A stretch of 64,000 nucleotides of DNA from assembly GCF_003001955.1 (NCBI RefSeq), contig NZ_PVNH01000003.1, positions 124,001-188,000 of the forward strand. Direction: 5' to 3'. The first letter of the stretch is position 1, and every line of letters starts with the position of its first letter. A model generated the notes under the pieces. The model was not told where the DNA came from. It did not search any database and was given only the letters and a program-made list of their open reading frames with translations. Shown piece by piece: positions 47,246-56,919 of this stretch. The translations under genes were made by a program, and so were the position numbers. Source of the stretch: Prauserella shujinwangii. GTDB taxonomy: Bacteria; Actinomycetota; Actinomycetes; Mycobacteriales; Pseudonocardiaceae.

Positions 47246-48493
47246 GGTGACGGACGCGACGACCTCGGCCCAGATGTCCAGCGCCTCGTCGACCTGCTCG
47301 GCGCTGACCACCAGCGGCGGGATCATCCGCACCACGTTCATGTACGCGCCGCAGGTCAGCAGCAGCAGCCCGCGCTCGGCGGCCGCCTTCTGCGCGGCCT
47401 GCGCCGTGGGGTTGTCCGGCTTGCCGTCCGGCGTGGTGAACTCCGAGCCGACGAGCAGGCCGAGTCCGCGCACGTCGCCGATCGCGGCGGTCTTGCCCGC
47501 CACGGCCCGGGCTCCCTCGAGCAACTGCCTGCCCCTGGCGGCGGCGTTCTCCACCAGGCCCTCCTCCTGGATCACGTCCAGCGTGGCGGCGGCAGCGGCG
47601 CACGCCACCGCGTTGCCGCCGTAGGTGCCGCCCTGGGAACCCGGCCAGGCCTTGGCCATCAGGTCCTTCGAGGCCGCGATGCCGGACAGCGGGAAGCCGC
47701 TGGCGAGCCCCTTGGCGATCAGCACGATGTCCGGCCGGACGTCGAAGTGCTCGTGGCCCCAGAACCGGCCGGTGCGCCCGAAGCCGGTCTGGATCTCGTC
47801 GAGCACCAGCAGGATCCCGTGCTCGTCGGCACGTTCCCGCAGCCCGGCGAGGAACTCCCGGTTGGCGGGCACGTAGCCGCCCTCGCCCAGCATCGGCTCC
47901 ACGAAGAACGCCGCCGTCTCGTTCGGCGCGGTCATGGTCGCGAAGAGGTAGTCCAGCTCCTTCAGCGCGAACTCGGTCGCGGTCCGCTCGTCCCAGCCGT
48001 AGTGGAAGGCGTACGGGAACGGCGCCACGTGCACCCCGGACATCAGCGGGGAGAAGCCCGCGCTGAAGCGCGTGCCGGAGGTGGTCAGCGAGGCGGCGGC
48101 GACCGTCCGGCCGTGGAACCCGCCCTGGAACACCACGATGTTCGGCCGCCCGGTCGCCTGCCGGGTCAGCCGCAGCGCCGCCTCCACCGCCTCGCTGCCC
48201 GAGTTGGCGAAGAACAGCGAGTCCAGCCCCGGCGGCAGCACGTCACCCAGTCGCTCGGTCAGTTCGAGCAGCGGCTGGTGCATGACGGTGGTGTACTGGC
48301 CGTGGATGAGCTTGCCGATCTGCTCCTGCGCCGCCCGCACCACCCGCGGGTGGCAGTGGCCGGTGCTCGTCACACCGATTCCCGCGGTGAAGTCGAGGTG
48401 CCTGCGGCCGTCGACGTCGTAGAGGTACACGCCCTCGCCGCGGTCGACGACGACTGGCGTGGCCTGCTTGAGGAGAGGCGAGAGCTGGGCCAT
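47240..48493 (-). CDS. Class III (PLP) aminotransferase, 4-aminobutyrate/beta-alanine type
   Basis: The protein is 417 residues with the class III signature LVLDEIQTGFGRTGRFWGHE and the PLP lysine in DIVLIAKGLASGFPLS. Other motifs are DFTAGIGVTSTGHCHPRVV, NSGSEAVEAALRL and GGTYGGNAVACAAA. Enzymes of this type move the amino group of omega-amino acids to a 2-oxoacid, giving a semialdehyde. It is divergent from the aldehyde dehydrogenase that would oxidise that product, with an ATTGTNNACAAT operator between them. The ATG is at 48493 with GAAGGAGA upstream. Confidence 0.9.
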   Translation of the reverse strand: MAQLSPLLKQATPVVVDRGEGVYLYDVDGRRHLDFTAGIGVTSTGHCHPRVVRAAQEQIGKLIHGQYTTVMHQPLLELTERLGDVLPPGLDSLFFANSGSEAVEAALRLTRQATGRPNIVVFQGGFHGRTVAAASLTTSGTRFSAGFSPLMSGVHVAPFPYAFHYGWDERTATEFALKELDYLFATMTAPNETAAFFVEPMLGEGGYVPANREFLAGLRERADEHGILLVLDEIQTGFGRTGRFWGHEHFDVRPDIVLIAKGLASGFPLSGIAASKDLMAKAWPGSQGGTYGGNAVACAAAAATLDVIQEEGLVENAAARGRQLLEGARAVAGKTAAIGDVRGLGLLVGSEFTTPDGKPDNPTAQAAQKAAAERGLLLLTCGAYMNVVRMIPPLVVSAEQVDEALDIWAEVVASVTS

Positions 48494-48531
48494 GGCGGCG
48501 GATCTCCTTCAGGGCGCGTGCGGGGTTGTAG

Positions 48532-48543
48532 ATTGTCAACAAT
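48532..48543. promoter_or_regulatory. GntR operator A (ATTGTCAACAAT)
   Basis: The 5+2+5 palindrome ATTGT-CA-ACAAT lies in the 113-base divergent gap between aminotransferase and aldehyde dehydrogenase. It matches operators at 59273 and 60101 and is typical of FadR-type GntR proteins. The proposed regulator is the gene at 57801-58532. Confidence 0.7.
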
Positions 48544-48606
48544 ATTCGTATCATGGCACTCGCAGCGGCGCAATTCACTCGCAGGAGCACGGAGGCAAGG
48601 CAGGCA

Positions 48607-50070
48607 ATGAGCACGGTCAGTGAATCCGGCGTCGTCGACGCGGTGGCGAAGGAACTGTTCATCGGGGGCAAGTGGACCGCCGCCAGTGGCGGCCGGACGT
48701 TCCCCGTGCACGACCCGGCGACCGGCGAGGTCCTGTGCGAGGTCGCCGACGCCTCCCCGGGGGACGGCGTCGCGGCGCTCGACGCGGCGGTCGCCGCGCA
48801 GGCCGAGTGGGCCCAGCACCCGCCCCGGGAGCGGGGCGAGATCCTGCGCCGCTCCTACGACGCGCTCATGCGCCGCCAGGAGGAGCTCGCGCTGCTGATG
48901 ACCCTGGAGATGGGCAAGCCGCTCGCCGAGGCGCGCGGTGAGATCGCCTACGCCGCGGAGTTCTTCCGCTGGTTCGCCGAAGAAGCCGTCCGCATCGACG
49001 GCGGTTTCGCGACCGCGCCGAACGGCACGGGCCGGTTCCTCGTGACCAAGCAGCCCGTCGGCCCCTCGATCCTCATCACGCCGTGGAACTTCCCGATGGC
49101 GATGGGCACCCGCAAGATCGGCCCCGCCGTCGCCGCCGGCTGCACGATGGTCATCAAGCCCGCCGCGCAGACGCCGCTCTCGATGCTGGCGCTGACCCAG
49201 ATCCTCGCCGATGCCGGGCTGCCCGACGGCGTGCTCAACGTGCTCACCACCACCGACTCCGGCGGGGTCATGGAGCCGCTGATCCGGGACGGGCGTGCCC
49301 GCAAGCTGTCGTTCACCGGCTCCACGGCCGTCGGCCGCAAGCTGCTGGAGCAGTGCTCCGACAAGGTGCTGCGCACCTCGATGGAGCTGGGCGGCAATGC
49401 CCCGTTCCTGGTCTTCGACGACGCCGACCTCGACGCCGCCGTGGACGGCGCGATGCAGGCGAAGATGCGCAACATCGGCGAGGCCTGCACCGCGGCGAAC
49501 CGGTTCTACGTGCAGCGGGGCATCGCCGACGAGTTCTCCCGCAGGCTCACCGAGCGCATGGCCGCGCTGCCGATCGGCCGTGGCACCGAGGACGGGGTCG
49601 TGGTCGGCCCGCTCATCGACGAGGCCGCCGTCGAGAAGGTCACCACCCTGGTCAACGACGCGGCGCAGCGCGGCGCGCGCGTGCTCACCGGAGGTTCCAC
49701 AGTGGACGGACCGGGCAACTTCTACCAGCCCACCGTGCTCACCGACGTCCCCGCGGACGCGCGCATGGCCGCGGAGGAGATCTTCGGCCCGGTCGCGCCG
49801 ATCTCCGTGTTCGACACCGAGGAGGAGGCGCTGGCCGCCGCGAACGACACCGAGTACGGCCTGGTCAGCTACGTCTACACGAACGACCTCAAGCGGGCGC
49901 TGCGGGTCTGTGAGCGGCTCGAGGCGGGGATGGTCGGGCTCAACCAGGGGATCGTGTCGAACCCGGCGGCGCCGTTCGGCGGGATCAAGCAGTCGGGGCT
50001 CGGGCGCGAGGGCGGCACCGTCGGCATCGACGAGTTCCTGGAGACCAAGTACATCGCGGTGAACCTGTGA
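48607..50070 (+). CDS. NAD(P)-dependent aldehyde dehydrogenase, succinate-semialdehyde type
   Basis: The protein is 487 residues from ATG 48607. The active-site Glu is in MELGGNAPFLVFDDAD and the Cys in IGEACTAANRF. Cofactor motifs are TPWNFPMAMGTRKIGPAVAA and FTGSTAVGRKLL. It most resembles succinate-semialdehyde dehydrogenases (GabD) and would oxidise the semialdehyde made by the divergent aminotransferase. Its stop overlaps the GTG start of the following dehydrogenase gene (GTGA), so they are coupled. Confidence 0.9.
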   Translation: MSTVSESGVVDAVAKELFIGGKWTAASGGRTFPVHDPATGEVLCEVADASPGDGVAALDAAVAAQAEWAQHPPRERGEILRRSYDALMRRQEELALLMTLEMGKPLAEARGEIAYAAEFFRWFAEEAVRIDGGFATAPNGTGRFLVTKQPVGPSILITPWNFPMAMGTRKIGPAVAAGCTMVIKPAAQTPLSMLALTQILADAGLPDGVLNVLTTTDSGGVMEPLIRDGRARKLSFTGSTAVGRKLLEQCSDKVLRTSMELGGNAPFLVFDDADLDAAVDGAMQAKMRNIGEACTAANRFYVQRGIADEFSRRLTERMAALPIGRGTEDGVVVGPLIDEAAVEKVTTLVNDAAQRGARVLTGGSTVDGPGNFYQPTVLTDVPADARMAAEEIFGPVAPISVFDTEEEALAAANDTEYGLVSYVYTNDLKRALRVCERLEAGMVGLNQGIVSNPAAPFGGIKQSGLGREGGTVGIDEFLETKYIAVNL

Positions 50071-51122
50071 CGACGTACCGCATCGCCGGCATTCCTGGCG
50101 ACGGTATCGGCGTCGACGTCACGGCCGAGGCGCGCAAGGTCCTCGGCCGGGCGGCGGAACTGCACCACTTCGGTCTGGAGTGGACGGAGTTCGACTGGAG
50201 CTGCGAGCGGTACACCAGGACCGGCACGTTGATGCCGGACGACGGGATCGAGCAGCTGTCCGCGTTCGACGCGATCCTGCTCGGCGCCGTGGGCTTTCCC
50301 GGTGTGCCGGACCACGTCTCCCTGTGGGGGCTGCTCATCCCGGTGCGCCGCGCGTTCGCCCAGTACGTCAACCTCCGCCCGGTGCGGTTGCTGCCGGGCA
50401 CCACGTCCGTGCTCGCCGGCCGCACCGCGGCGGAGCTGGAGATGGTGATCGTCCGGGAGAACTCCGAGGGCGAGTACTCCACGATCGGCGGCAGGCACAA
50501 CCGGGGCAGACCGGACGAGTTCGCCCTGCAGGAGGCGGTGTTCACCCGCGCAGGCGTCGAGCGGATCGTCCGCTACGCGTTCGATCTCGCCCGCACCCGT
50601 TCCGGCCGGGTGTGCTCGGCGACCAAGTCGAACGGGATCGTCCACACGATGCCGTTCTGGGACGAGATCTTCGCCGAGGTGGCGGCCGGGTACCCGGACG
50701 TGGCCGCCGAGCAGTGCCACATCGACGCCCTCGCCGCCCGGATGGTGCAGCAGCCCGGCCGGCTCGACGTGGTCGTCGCGTCGAACCTCTTCGGCGACAT
50801 CCTCAGTGACCTCGCCGCGGCGGTCACCGGCGGGCTCGGCATGGCTCCCTCGGGCAACATCAACCCGGAGCGGGAGTTCCCCTCGATGTTCGAGGCCGTG
50901 CACGGCAGCGCGCCGGACATCGCGGGCCAGGGCATCGCGAACCCGGTCGCGCAGGTGCTCACGGCGGCCATGATGTTGCGCCAGCTCGGAGAGGACGCCG
51001 CGGCGGCCGCGGTGGAGGGCGCCGTCGAGAAGGTGCTCGCCGACGGCGCCGTGCGCACCCCGGACCTGGGCGGCCGCTCCACCACCGCGGAGCTCGGCTC
51101 CGCCATCGCCGCCGCGCTGTAG
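50067..51122 (+). CDS. Tartrate/D-malate dehydrogenase-type beta-decarboxylating enzyme
   Basis: The protein is 351 residues of the isocitrate/isopropylmalate dehydrogenase family (IPGDGIGVDV, VRENSEGEYSTIGG, ATKSNGIVHTM, NLFGDILSDLAAAVTGGLG, FEAVHGSAPDIAGQ). Asp ligands for the divalent metal are in the DIL.D segment. The EGEYSTIGG form is typical of tartrate and D-malate dehydrogenases (DmlA), which oxidise and decarboxylate D-malate or tartrate. It is downstream of and overlapping the aldehyde dehydrogenase. D-malate would follow maleate hydration, which links it to the maleate-isomerase-like genes further on, by inference. Confidence 0.85.
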   Translation: MTTYRIAGIPGDGIGVDVTAEARKVLGRAAELHHFGLEWTEFDWSCERYTRTGTLMPDDGIEQLSAFDAILLGAVGFPGVPDHVSLWGLLIPVRRAFAQYVNLRPVRLLPGTTSVLAGRTAAELEMVIVRENSEGEYSTIGGRHNRGRPDEFALQEAVFTRAGVERIVRYAFDLARTRSGRVCSATKSNGIVHTMPFWDEIFAEVAAGYPDVAAEQCHIDALAARMVQQPGRLDVVVASNLFGDILSDLAAAVTGGLGMAPSGNINPEREFPSMFEAVHGSAPDIAGQGIANPVAQVLTAAMMLRQLGEDAAAAAVEGAVEKVLADGAVRTPDLGGRSTTAELGSAIAAAL

Positions 51123-51154
51123 CTGCCCCGGGAACGGCAGGGTCACGCATAGAA

Positions 51155-51164
51155 AACCGCGGTT
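51155..51164. promoter_or_regulatory. Perfect 10-bp palindrome before the P-type ATPase
   Basis: AACCGCGGTT is a perfect palindrome in the 60-base gap before the ATPase start. It may be an operator or chance. Confidence 0.25.
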
Positions 51165-51182
51165 CTGGGCACTTGAGGTGCC

Positions 51183-54100
51183 ATGAGGTTGTTGGGGGTT
51201 CGGGTACCGGGTCCGTTGACAGCCGTGGGCACCGCCGTCGGCACCGCGCGCGGGCTGGCCGGGCTGGCCACGCGACCGCGCAGGCAGGTGTGGTCGTGCC
51301 CCGGCCGGTTGCACATCGAGGCACACGGCGTCCACGGGCCCGGCGGAGACCGCGTCGGCAGGCGCATCGAGCGCGAACTCGAACAGCATCCCGGCGTGGA
51401 GTGGGCGCGGGTCAACGCCCCCGCCGCCCGGGTGATCGTCGGGGTGGCCGACCCGCCGCCTCCCCGCGGCGAACTCGTCCGTCTCGTCGAACGCGCCGAG
51501 GCCGCGCCGTCCTGCCCGGAGGAGGAGGCGGCCGAGGACGAGCTGCACCACCCGGCCGACGGCGCCAAGGGCACGCGCCTCGTGCCGACGCTGGCAGCGG
51601 ACGCGTTCGGCCTGGGGCTGTCCCTGATCACCCGCCTCGCGCCGTGGGCCCCGCTGCCTGCCGAGATCGCGGCGCTGCCGGGACTGGTCAGCCACCACCC
51701 GGCACTGCGGGAGGCCGCCGCCCGCAACACGCACAGCCACGAGAAGGCGGACTCGATGACGGCCATCGCGGGAGCGCTCACCCAGGGCCTCGCCGCCGGT
51801 GGCGAGGGTGCCCTGCTGGACAGCGCGCAGCGGCTCAACCGCCTGCGGGAGGCCAGGGCCCAGGAACGCGTGTGGTGTGAGGCCGAGGCCAGGCTGATCA
51901 CCGGGCCGGACCACGCCGCGGCGGCGCCGGTCGCGGGGCCGCGGCCGGTCCCGCTGCCCGACGGGCAGGTGGAGGAGTACGAGAAACGCGTCCTCGCCCT
52001 GGGCGCCGCGGCGAGCGCCGCGGCGTTGCCGTTCGCGGGCCCGCGCAAGGCCGCGGCACTCGGGTTCTCCTCGATACCGAAGGCCGCGGAGTCGGGCCGG
52101 GCGGCGTTCGCCGCGCACCTCGGCCGGATTCTCGCCCAGCGGGGCGTGCTGGTGATGGACCGCTCGGCGCTGCGCCGGATGGACCGCCTCGACGCCCTGG
52201 TGCTCGACGGCTCCGCCCTGGAGACCGGCCGCCTCGTGCAGCGGGACCTCGTCGCGCTGCCCGGCAGCGATCCGCGCCGGATCGCCGAGCTGGCCTGGAC
52301 GCTGTTCGACCCGGCCGACCCGAAGGCCGTGCGCCGCGACGGCGACTGGACCCTCGGCCCGGTGGACGAGCTCGACCTCGAGGGACGCCGGGGTGTCCGG
52401 GAGCGGCAGCGCCTGGAGAAGCAGGGCGCGGACGCCGTGCTCGGCCTCGCCCGCGGCAGGCGGCTGGAGGCCGTGCTCGCCCTCGGCGGTGAGCCGCTGC
52501 CCGGGGTCCACTCGCTCATGGTCGCCGCCCAGCGTGGCGACCTGCGGATCGAGCACACCGACGATCCCCTGGCCACGGTCCGTGAGCTGCAGCGGGACGG
52601 GCACGGCGTGCTGCTGGTGTCGCGGGACCGGCGCGCGCTGGGTGCCGCCGACTGCGGAGTCGGCACGCACCGCGACGGCGAGCCCGCGCCCTGGGGCGCG
52701 CACGTGCTCGTCGGGGAGGACATGCGCGCGGCGGCCCTGCTCGCGGAGGCGGTCGCCGTGGCCCGCGACGTCAACCGCGAGAGCATCCGCATCGCGCAGG
52801 CGGCCACCGGCGTCGGGGTGGTCACCGCGCTGCAGGGACGGCGGCGCGCCGGCGCGACCGGCCGGGGGATGCGTGCGCTGAACGCGGGAGCCGGGCTCGC
52901 CCTGGCCAACGCCCGGCGGCACGCCCGCAAGCTCTCCCCGCCCGAGGCCGCGGCACCGGACACCGTGCCCTGGCACCTGATGCCCGCGCGCGCCGTGCTC
53001 GACCGGCTGGACACCGGCGAGCAGGGACTGACCGACGACGTGGCGCGGCGCAGGGCCAGGGACCGCGGCGGGGGTTCCGAGGCGATGACGACCAGCCTCG
53101 GCAGCGCGTTCCTCGCCGAGCTGGCGAACCCCCTCACCCCCGTGCTCGCCGGTGGCGCGGCGCTGTCGGCCGCCGTCGGCTCGCCCGCGGACGCCGCGCT
53201 GGTGGCCGGGATCACCGGGCTGTCGGCACTGATCGGCAGCATCCAGCAGGTCCGCACCGACCGCGAGCTGGCCGACCTGCTGAGCCGCTCCTCGGTGAGC
53301 GCCACGGTGCTGCGCTCCGGCGACGAGCGGGTGATCAGCGCGGACGACCTGGTGCCAGGGGACGTCGTGGCGCTGACGTCGGGTGACGTCGTGCCCGCCG
53401 ACTGCAGGCTGCTCGACGCGGACGGCCTCGAACTCGACGAGTCGTCGCTGACCGGGGAGTCGCTGCCGGTCGCGAAGGATCCCGCCCCGGTCGTGGCCGC
53501 CGAGATCGCCGAGCGCACGTCGATGGTGTACGAGGGCACCACGGTGGCCGCGGGCGAGTGCACCGCGGTGGTCGTGGCCGTCGGCGACGACACGGAGGCC
53601 GGGCGCAGCATGGCGCTGGCCAGGGAGGGCGCGCCGCCGACCGGTGTGGAGTCCAGGCTCACCGAGCTGACCGAGAAGAGCATGCCGTTCGCGGTCGGCT
53701 CCGCCGCGGCCGTCGCCGGGGCCGGGCTGCTGCGCGGCGTGCCGCTGCGGGAGAGCATGTCCGCCGCCGTGAACCTGGCGGTGGCCTCGGTGCCGGAGGG
53801 GCTGCCGTTCCTGGTCAACGCCGCCCAGCTCGCCGCCGCCCGGCGGCTCGCCGAGCACGGCGTGCTCGTGCGCAACCCGCGCAGCATCGAGGCGCTCGGC
53901 CGGGTCGACGTGCTCTGCTTCGACAAGACCGGCACGCTCACCGAGGGCAGGCTCAGCGTCAGCGAGGTCGACGACGGCGACCACCGGTGCCGGGTCGACA
54001 CGCTCAGCGAGTCGCTGCGGCCGGTGCTGGCGGCCGCGTTGCGGGCCACCCCGCACGCCGACGACCCGGAGGAGCTGCCACACGCCACCGACCGCGCGGT

Positions 54101-55460
54101 GCTGGAGGCCGGGCGGCGGCTGAAGATGGGCACCGCGACCGGGGCGTCCGGCTGGCGGCCGCTGTCGTCGGCGCCGTTCGAGCCGTCCCGCGGCTACCAC
54201 GCCGCGGTGGGGGAGACCCGCAAGGGACGGCTGCTGAGCGTCAAGGGAGCGCCCGAGGAGGTGCTGCCGCGCTGCGCGCTGGACGGCAAGACCCGCAAAC
54301 GGTTGAACGGCCGGATGAAGCGGCTGGCCGAGGAGGGGCACCGCGTGCTGGCCGTCGCGGAGCGGCAGGTGGACTCCGCGGAGGCGAGCGACGAGCTGGT
54401 GACCGAGCTGAGCTTCCGTGGGTTCGTCGCCATCGCCGACCCGGTGCGCCGCAGCGCCGCGCCCGCCGCGAAGGAACTGCGGGCCGCGGGCGTGCACATC
54501 GTGATGATCACGGGCGACCACCCGGTGACCGGGGAGGCCATCGCGTCCGAGATCAACGGGGACGGCACCGAGCTGCGGGTGGTGACCGGGGCCGAACTCG
54601 ACGAGTTCGACGACGAGCGGCTGCAGCGGGAGCTGCCCGAGGTCGACGTGGTCGCGCGGTGCAGCCCGGCGCAGAAGGTGCGGATCATCAAGGCGTACCA
54701 GCGGATCGGGCGGACCGTGGCCATGACGGGGGACGGTGCCAACGACGCGCCCGCGATCCGGCTCGCCGACGTGGGCATCGCGCTCGGCGGGCACGGCACG
54801 CCCGCGGCCAAGGCCGCGGCCGACCTGGTGGTCACCGACGACCGGCTGGAGACGATCATCGCCGCGCTCGTGGAGGGCCGCGCGATGTGGGCCTCGGTCC
54901 GCTCCGCGCTCGGCGTGCTGCTCGGCGGGAACCTCGGGGAGATCGCGTTCAACGTGCTCGGCGCGGTGATGACCGGCAGGTCGCCGCTCGTGGCGCGTCA
55001 GCTGCTGCTGGTCAACCTGCTGACGGACCTGGCACCCTCGCTCGCGATCGCGCTGCGGAGGCCCAGTCACGAGACCGTCGAGGAACTGCTGCAGGAGGGT
55101 CCGGAGAGCTCGCTCGGCGGCCGTCTCCACCGGGAGATCGGCGTCCGCGCGGGGACCACGACGCTGGGCGCTTCCGCCGCGTGGACGCTGGCCCGGCTCA
55201 CCGGGCGGCGGCGCAGGGCGGGCACGGTCGCGCTCGCGGCGCTGGTCGGCACCCAGCTCGGCCAGACGCTGCTCACCGGTGGACGCAGCCCCGGCGTGCT
55301 GGCCAGCGGGCTCGGCTCGGCCGCCGTGCTGGCCGCGGCCATCCAGACGCCGGGGGTCAGCCGGTTCTTCGGCTGCACTCCGCTCGGCCCGGTCGGCTGG
55401 GGCATCGCGCTGGGCAGCGCGAGCGCGGCGACCGTGCTGAGCGCCGTCGCCGGGTCATGA
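51183..55460 (+). CDS. CtpI-type P-type ATPase with degenerate N-terminal duplicate
   Basis: The protein is 1425 residues, in the size class of mycobacterial CtpI/CtpH. An HMA-like domain (about 38-110, RLHIEAHGVH to VNAPAARVIVGV) comes first. The catalytic module is from about 600 on, with TGES (about 760), PEGLPF in the transport helix, phosphorylation site CFDKTGTLTEG (about 920), and TGDGANDAPAI (hinge). The N-terminal half also has GVLVMDRSALRRMDRLDALV and LDGSALETGRL (about 320-350), which match GVLVRNPRSIEALGRVDVLC and DKTGTLTEGRL. It therefore looks like a worn ATPase copy without DKTG. It pumps cations of unknown identity. Confidence 0.9.
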   Translation: MRLLGVRVPGPLTAVGTAVGTARGLAGLATRPRRQVWSCPGRLHIEAHGVHGPGGDRVGRRIERELEQHPGVEWARVNAPAARVIVGVADPPPPRGELVRLVERAEAAPSCPEEEAAEDELHHPADGAKGTRLVPTLAADAFGLGLSLITRLAPWAPLPAEIAALPGLVSHHPALREAAARNTHSHEKADSMTAIAGALTQGLAAGGEGALLDSAQRLNRLREARAQERVWCEAEARLITGPDHAAAAPVAGPRPVPLPDGQVEEYEKRVLALGAAASAAALPFAGPRKAAALGFSSIPKAAESGRAAFAAHLGRILAQRGVLVMDRSALRRMDRLDALVLDGSALETGRLVQRDLVALPGSDPRRIAELAWTLFDPADPKAVRRDGDWTLGPVDELDLEGRRGVRERQRLEKQGADAVLGLARGRRLEAVLALGGEPLPGVHSLMVAAQRGDLRIEHTDDPLATVRELQRDGHGVLLVSRDRRALGAADCGVGTHRDGEPAPWGAHVLVGEDMRAAALLAEAVAVARDVNRESIRIAQAATGVGVVTALQGRRRAGATGRGMRALNAGAGLALANARRHARKLSPPEAAAPDTVPWHLMPARAVLDRLDTGEQGLTDDVARRRARDRGGGSEAMTTSLGSAFLAELANPLTPVLAGGAALSAAVGSPADAALVAGITGLSALIGSIQQVRTDRELADLLSRSSVSATVLRSGDERVISADDLVPGDVVALTSGDVVPADCRLLDADGLELDESSLTGESLPVAKDPAPVVAAEIAERTSMVYEGTTVAAGECTAVVVAVGDDTEAGRSMALAREGAPPTGVESRLTELTEKSMPFAVGSAAAVAGAGLLRGVPLRESMSAAVNLAVASVPEGLPFLVNAAQLAAARRLAEHGVLVRNPRSIEALGRVDVLCFDKTGTLTEGRLSVSEVDDGDHRCRVDTLSESLRPVLAAALRATPHADDPEELPHATDRAVLEAGRRLKMGTATGASGWRPLSSAPFEPSRGYHAAVGETRKGRLLSVKGAPEEVLPRCALDGKTRKRLNGRMKRLAEEGHRVLAVAERQVDSAEASDELVTELSFRGFVAIADPVRRSAAPAAKELRAAGVHIVMITGDHPVTGEAIASEINGDGTELRVVTGAELDEFDDERLQRELPEVDVVARCSPAQKVRIIKAYQRIGRTVAMTGDGANDAPAIRLADVGIALGGHGTPAAKAAADLVVTDDRLETIIAALVEGRAMWASVRSALGVLLGGNLGEIAFNVLGAVMTGRSPLVARQLLLVNLLTDLAPSLAIALRRPSHETVEELLQEGPESSLGGRLHREIGVRAGTTTLGASAAWTLARLTGRRRRAGTVALAALVGTQLGQTLLTGGRSPGVLASGLGSAAVLAAAIQTPGVSRFFGCTPLGPVGWGIALGSASAATVLSAVAGS

Positions 55461-55931
55461 GCCCACGCGGCCGCCTGCCCCTTCCGCCACCCGTCGCGCG
55501 GCGAGCTCGGTGAGCTTCGGGTCGCCATCCTGGTAGCTGACCGTCAGCGTGACGGCGGTGACCCGCGGCCCGCGGGGCGTCCGGCGTACCCGCATGTCGT
55601 AGCGCCCCGCGACCATCCACGTGGCGTGCTCGCCACCCTCGGTGAACCGGTGGTAGCCACGGACGGCCGTACGCACCGTGGTGTCCCCGCCTGCTCCCTC
55701 GGCCACCAGGAGCGGCCCCGTCAGGTGCTGTGTGGCGTCGAACCCGGGGAGCAGGCCCTGCCAGCGGCGCACCACCTCGTCGCCGGGAACGGTCTCCACC
55801 TCGCCGCCGAACAGGTCCGTGTAGTCCAGGCGGACCTCGTCGGCCAGCGCGGCGCGCACCCCGGTCCAGTCCAGCTCGTCGACCGCCAGCAGCAGCGCCG
55901 TGACGACGTCATCCACCCCGTGGTCACGCAT
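55455..55931 (-). CDS. SnoaL-like (NTF2-fold) protein
   Basis: The 158-residue product (TALLLAVDELDWTGVRAALA, EVRLDYTDLFGGEVETVPGD, GYHRFTEGGEHATWMVAGRY) is a SnoaL/nuclear-transport-factor-2-like small alpha+beta protein. Such proteins include polyketide cyclases, isomerases and binding proteins. The reaction is unknown. It overlaps the stop of the P-type ATPase by 6 bases (convergent) and the hydrolase upstream by 8 bases, so it is tightly coupled to the latter. Confidence 0.8.
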   Translation of the reverse strand: MRDHGVDDVVTALLLAVDELDWTGVRAALADEVRLDYTDLFGGEVETVPGDEVVRRWQGLLPGFDATQHLTGPLLVAEGAGGDTTVRTAVRGYHRFTEGGEHATWMVAGRYDMRVRRTPRGPRVTAVTLTVSYQDGDPKLTELAARRVAEGAGGRVGS

Positions 55932-56832
55932 CGCCCGCCCCCAGGGTTCGCCGGAAGTGCTCGGCCGCGGCGTCCGCCGCCCGCTCGACCTGCTCCGGCC
56001 GGTCGTAGAAGTCCGTCTGCCCGCCCCTCGACCACACCGTCTCCACCGGCCCGGTCAGCCGGTCCCGCACGGACTCCACATTGCCGGGAAACACGCAGTC
56101 GTCGCCGTGCACCAGCAGAGTCGGCACGCCGACCCGGGAGGCGGCGGTGAGCCCGTCGAAGCCGAGCCAGTGCCACCAGCTGAGCTCCGCCATCGCGTTC
56201 GTCCACTCCGGAACGGCACCGCGTGCGGGATCGGCGTAGTAGTCCAGGGAGAGGAACATCGCGGCCCGCTCGTCACCCTCGGCGTAAGCGGGTACCGTGA
56301 CGACCTCACCGCTCGCGCGGTACCGCGCGACGGCGTCCCGCGCGCGGTCCAGGCGGGCCCGCACGCCGTCGATGCCGCCGTAGAACGGCGCGACCGTGGC
56401 CGGGTCGTGGAACCAGCCGGCGACGCTCGCGAACGACGTGATCGGTGCCCCCGCGGCGATCGCGGCCAGGGCGTACTGGGCGCTCGCGCACACACCGAGA
56501 TAGCCCACACCGGACGGTCCGCTCACCGCCAGGGTGGCCGCGAAGCGCGCCGCGGAGCCGATGTCGGCGATCTTGCGGCTGGGCAGCTCCGCCTGGCGCG
56601 GCGCGCCTTCCGACTCGCCGAATCCGGCGAAATCGAAGGTGATGGCCGTGCAGCCGCGCTCGGCGAGCGCTTCCGCGTAGACGTGGGCCATCTGTTCCTT
56701 GACGGTGAGCCAGGAGCCGGTGACGAGGACGACCGGCCGCCGGACCGCCGGATCTGCGGGCTGCCCGTAGACCCGGCCGGCGAGGACGGTTCCGTTGCCG
56801 GGCACCAGGATCGGGATGGGTTCGGTCTGCAT
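55924..56832 (-). CDS. Alpha/beta hydrolase with Cys at the nucleophile position
   Basis: The protein is 302 residues. The oxyanion region is VVLVTGSWLTVKEQMAHVYA, the nucleophile elbow reads LGVCASAQYAL with Cys where Ser is usual, the acid is in LVHGDDCVFPGN, and the usual His near the end is not obvious (RGGQTDFYDRP). Sequences with GxCxS are known in a DLH/esterase-like subgroup. It is coupled to the SnoaL-like gene and sits in the block inserted between two parts of the catabolic locus. Confidence 0.78.
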   Translation of the reverse strand: MQTEPIPILVPGNGTVLAGRVYGQPADPAVRRPVVLVTGSWLTVKEQMAHVYAEALAERGCTAITFDFAGFGESEGAPRQAELPSRKIADIGSAARFAATLAVSGPSGVGYLGVCASAQYALAAIAAGAPITSFASVAGWFHDPATVAPFYGGIDGVRARLDRARDAVARYRASGEVVTVPAYAEGDERAAMFLSLDYYADPARGAVPEWTNAMAELSWWHWLGFDGLTAASRVGVPTLLVHGDDCVFPGNVESVRDRLTGPVETVWSRGGQTDFYDRPEQVERAADAAAEHFRRTLGAGDA

Positions 56833-56919
56833 CGGTCTCCCCGGTTTCGCGTTGTACCGACGGCAGCGTGGCAGCGGCGGCGGCGTCCGGGGAGGTCCGA
56901 TCCTGCTGTTCTCGGTGGT

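Noticed and set aside
49875-55130. Very long minus-strand open frame (1751 codons) opposite the aldehyde dehydrogenase and P-type ATPase
   Set aside because: It has shadow-type composition (Arg/His/Gly/Ala-rich without domains) and lies opposite well-identified genes; long antisense frames are common at this GC content.
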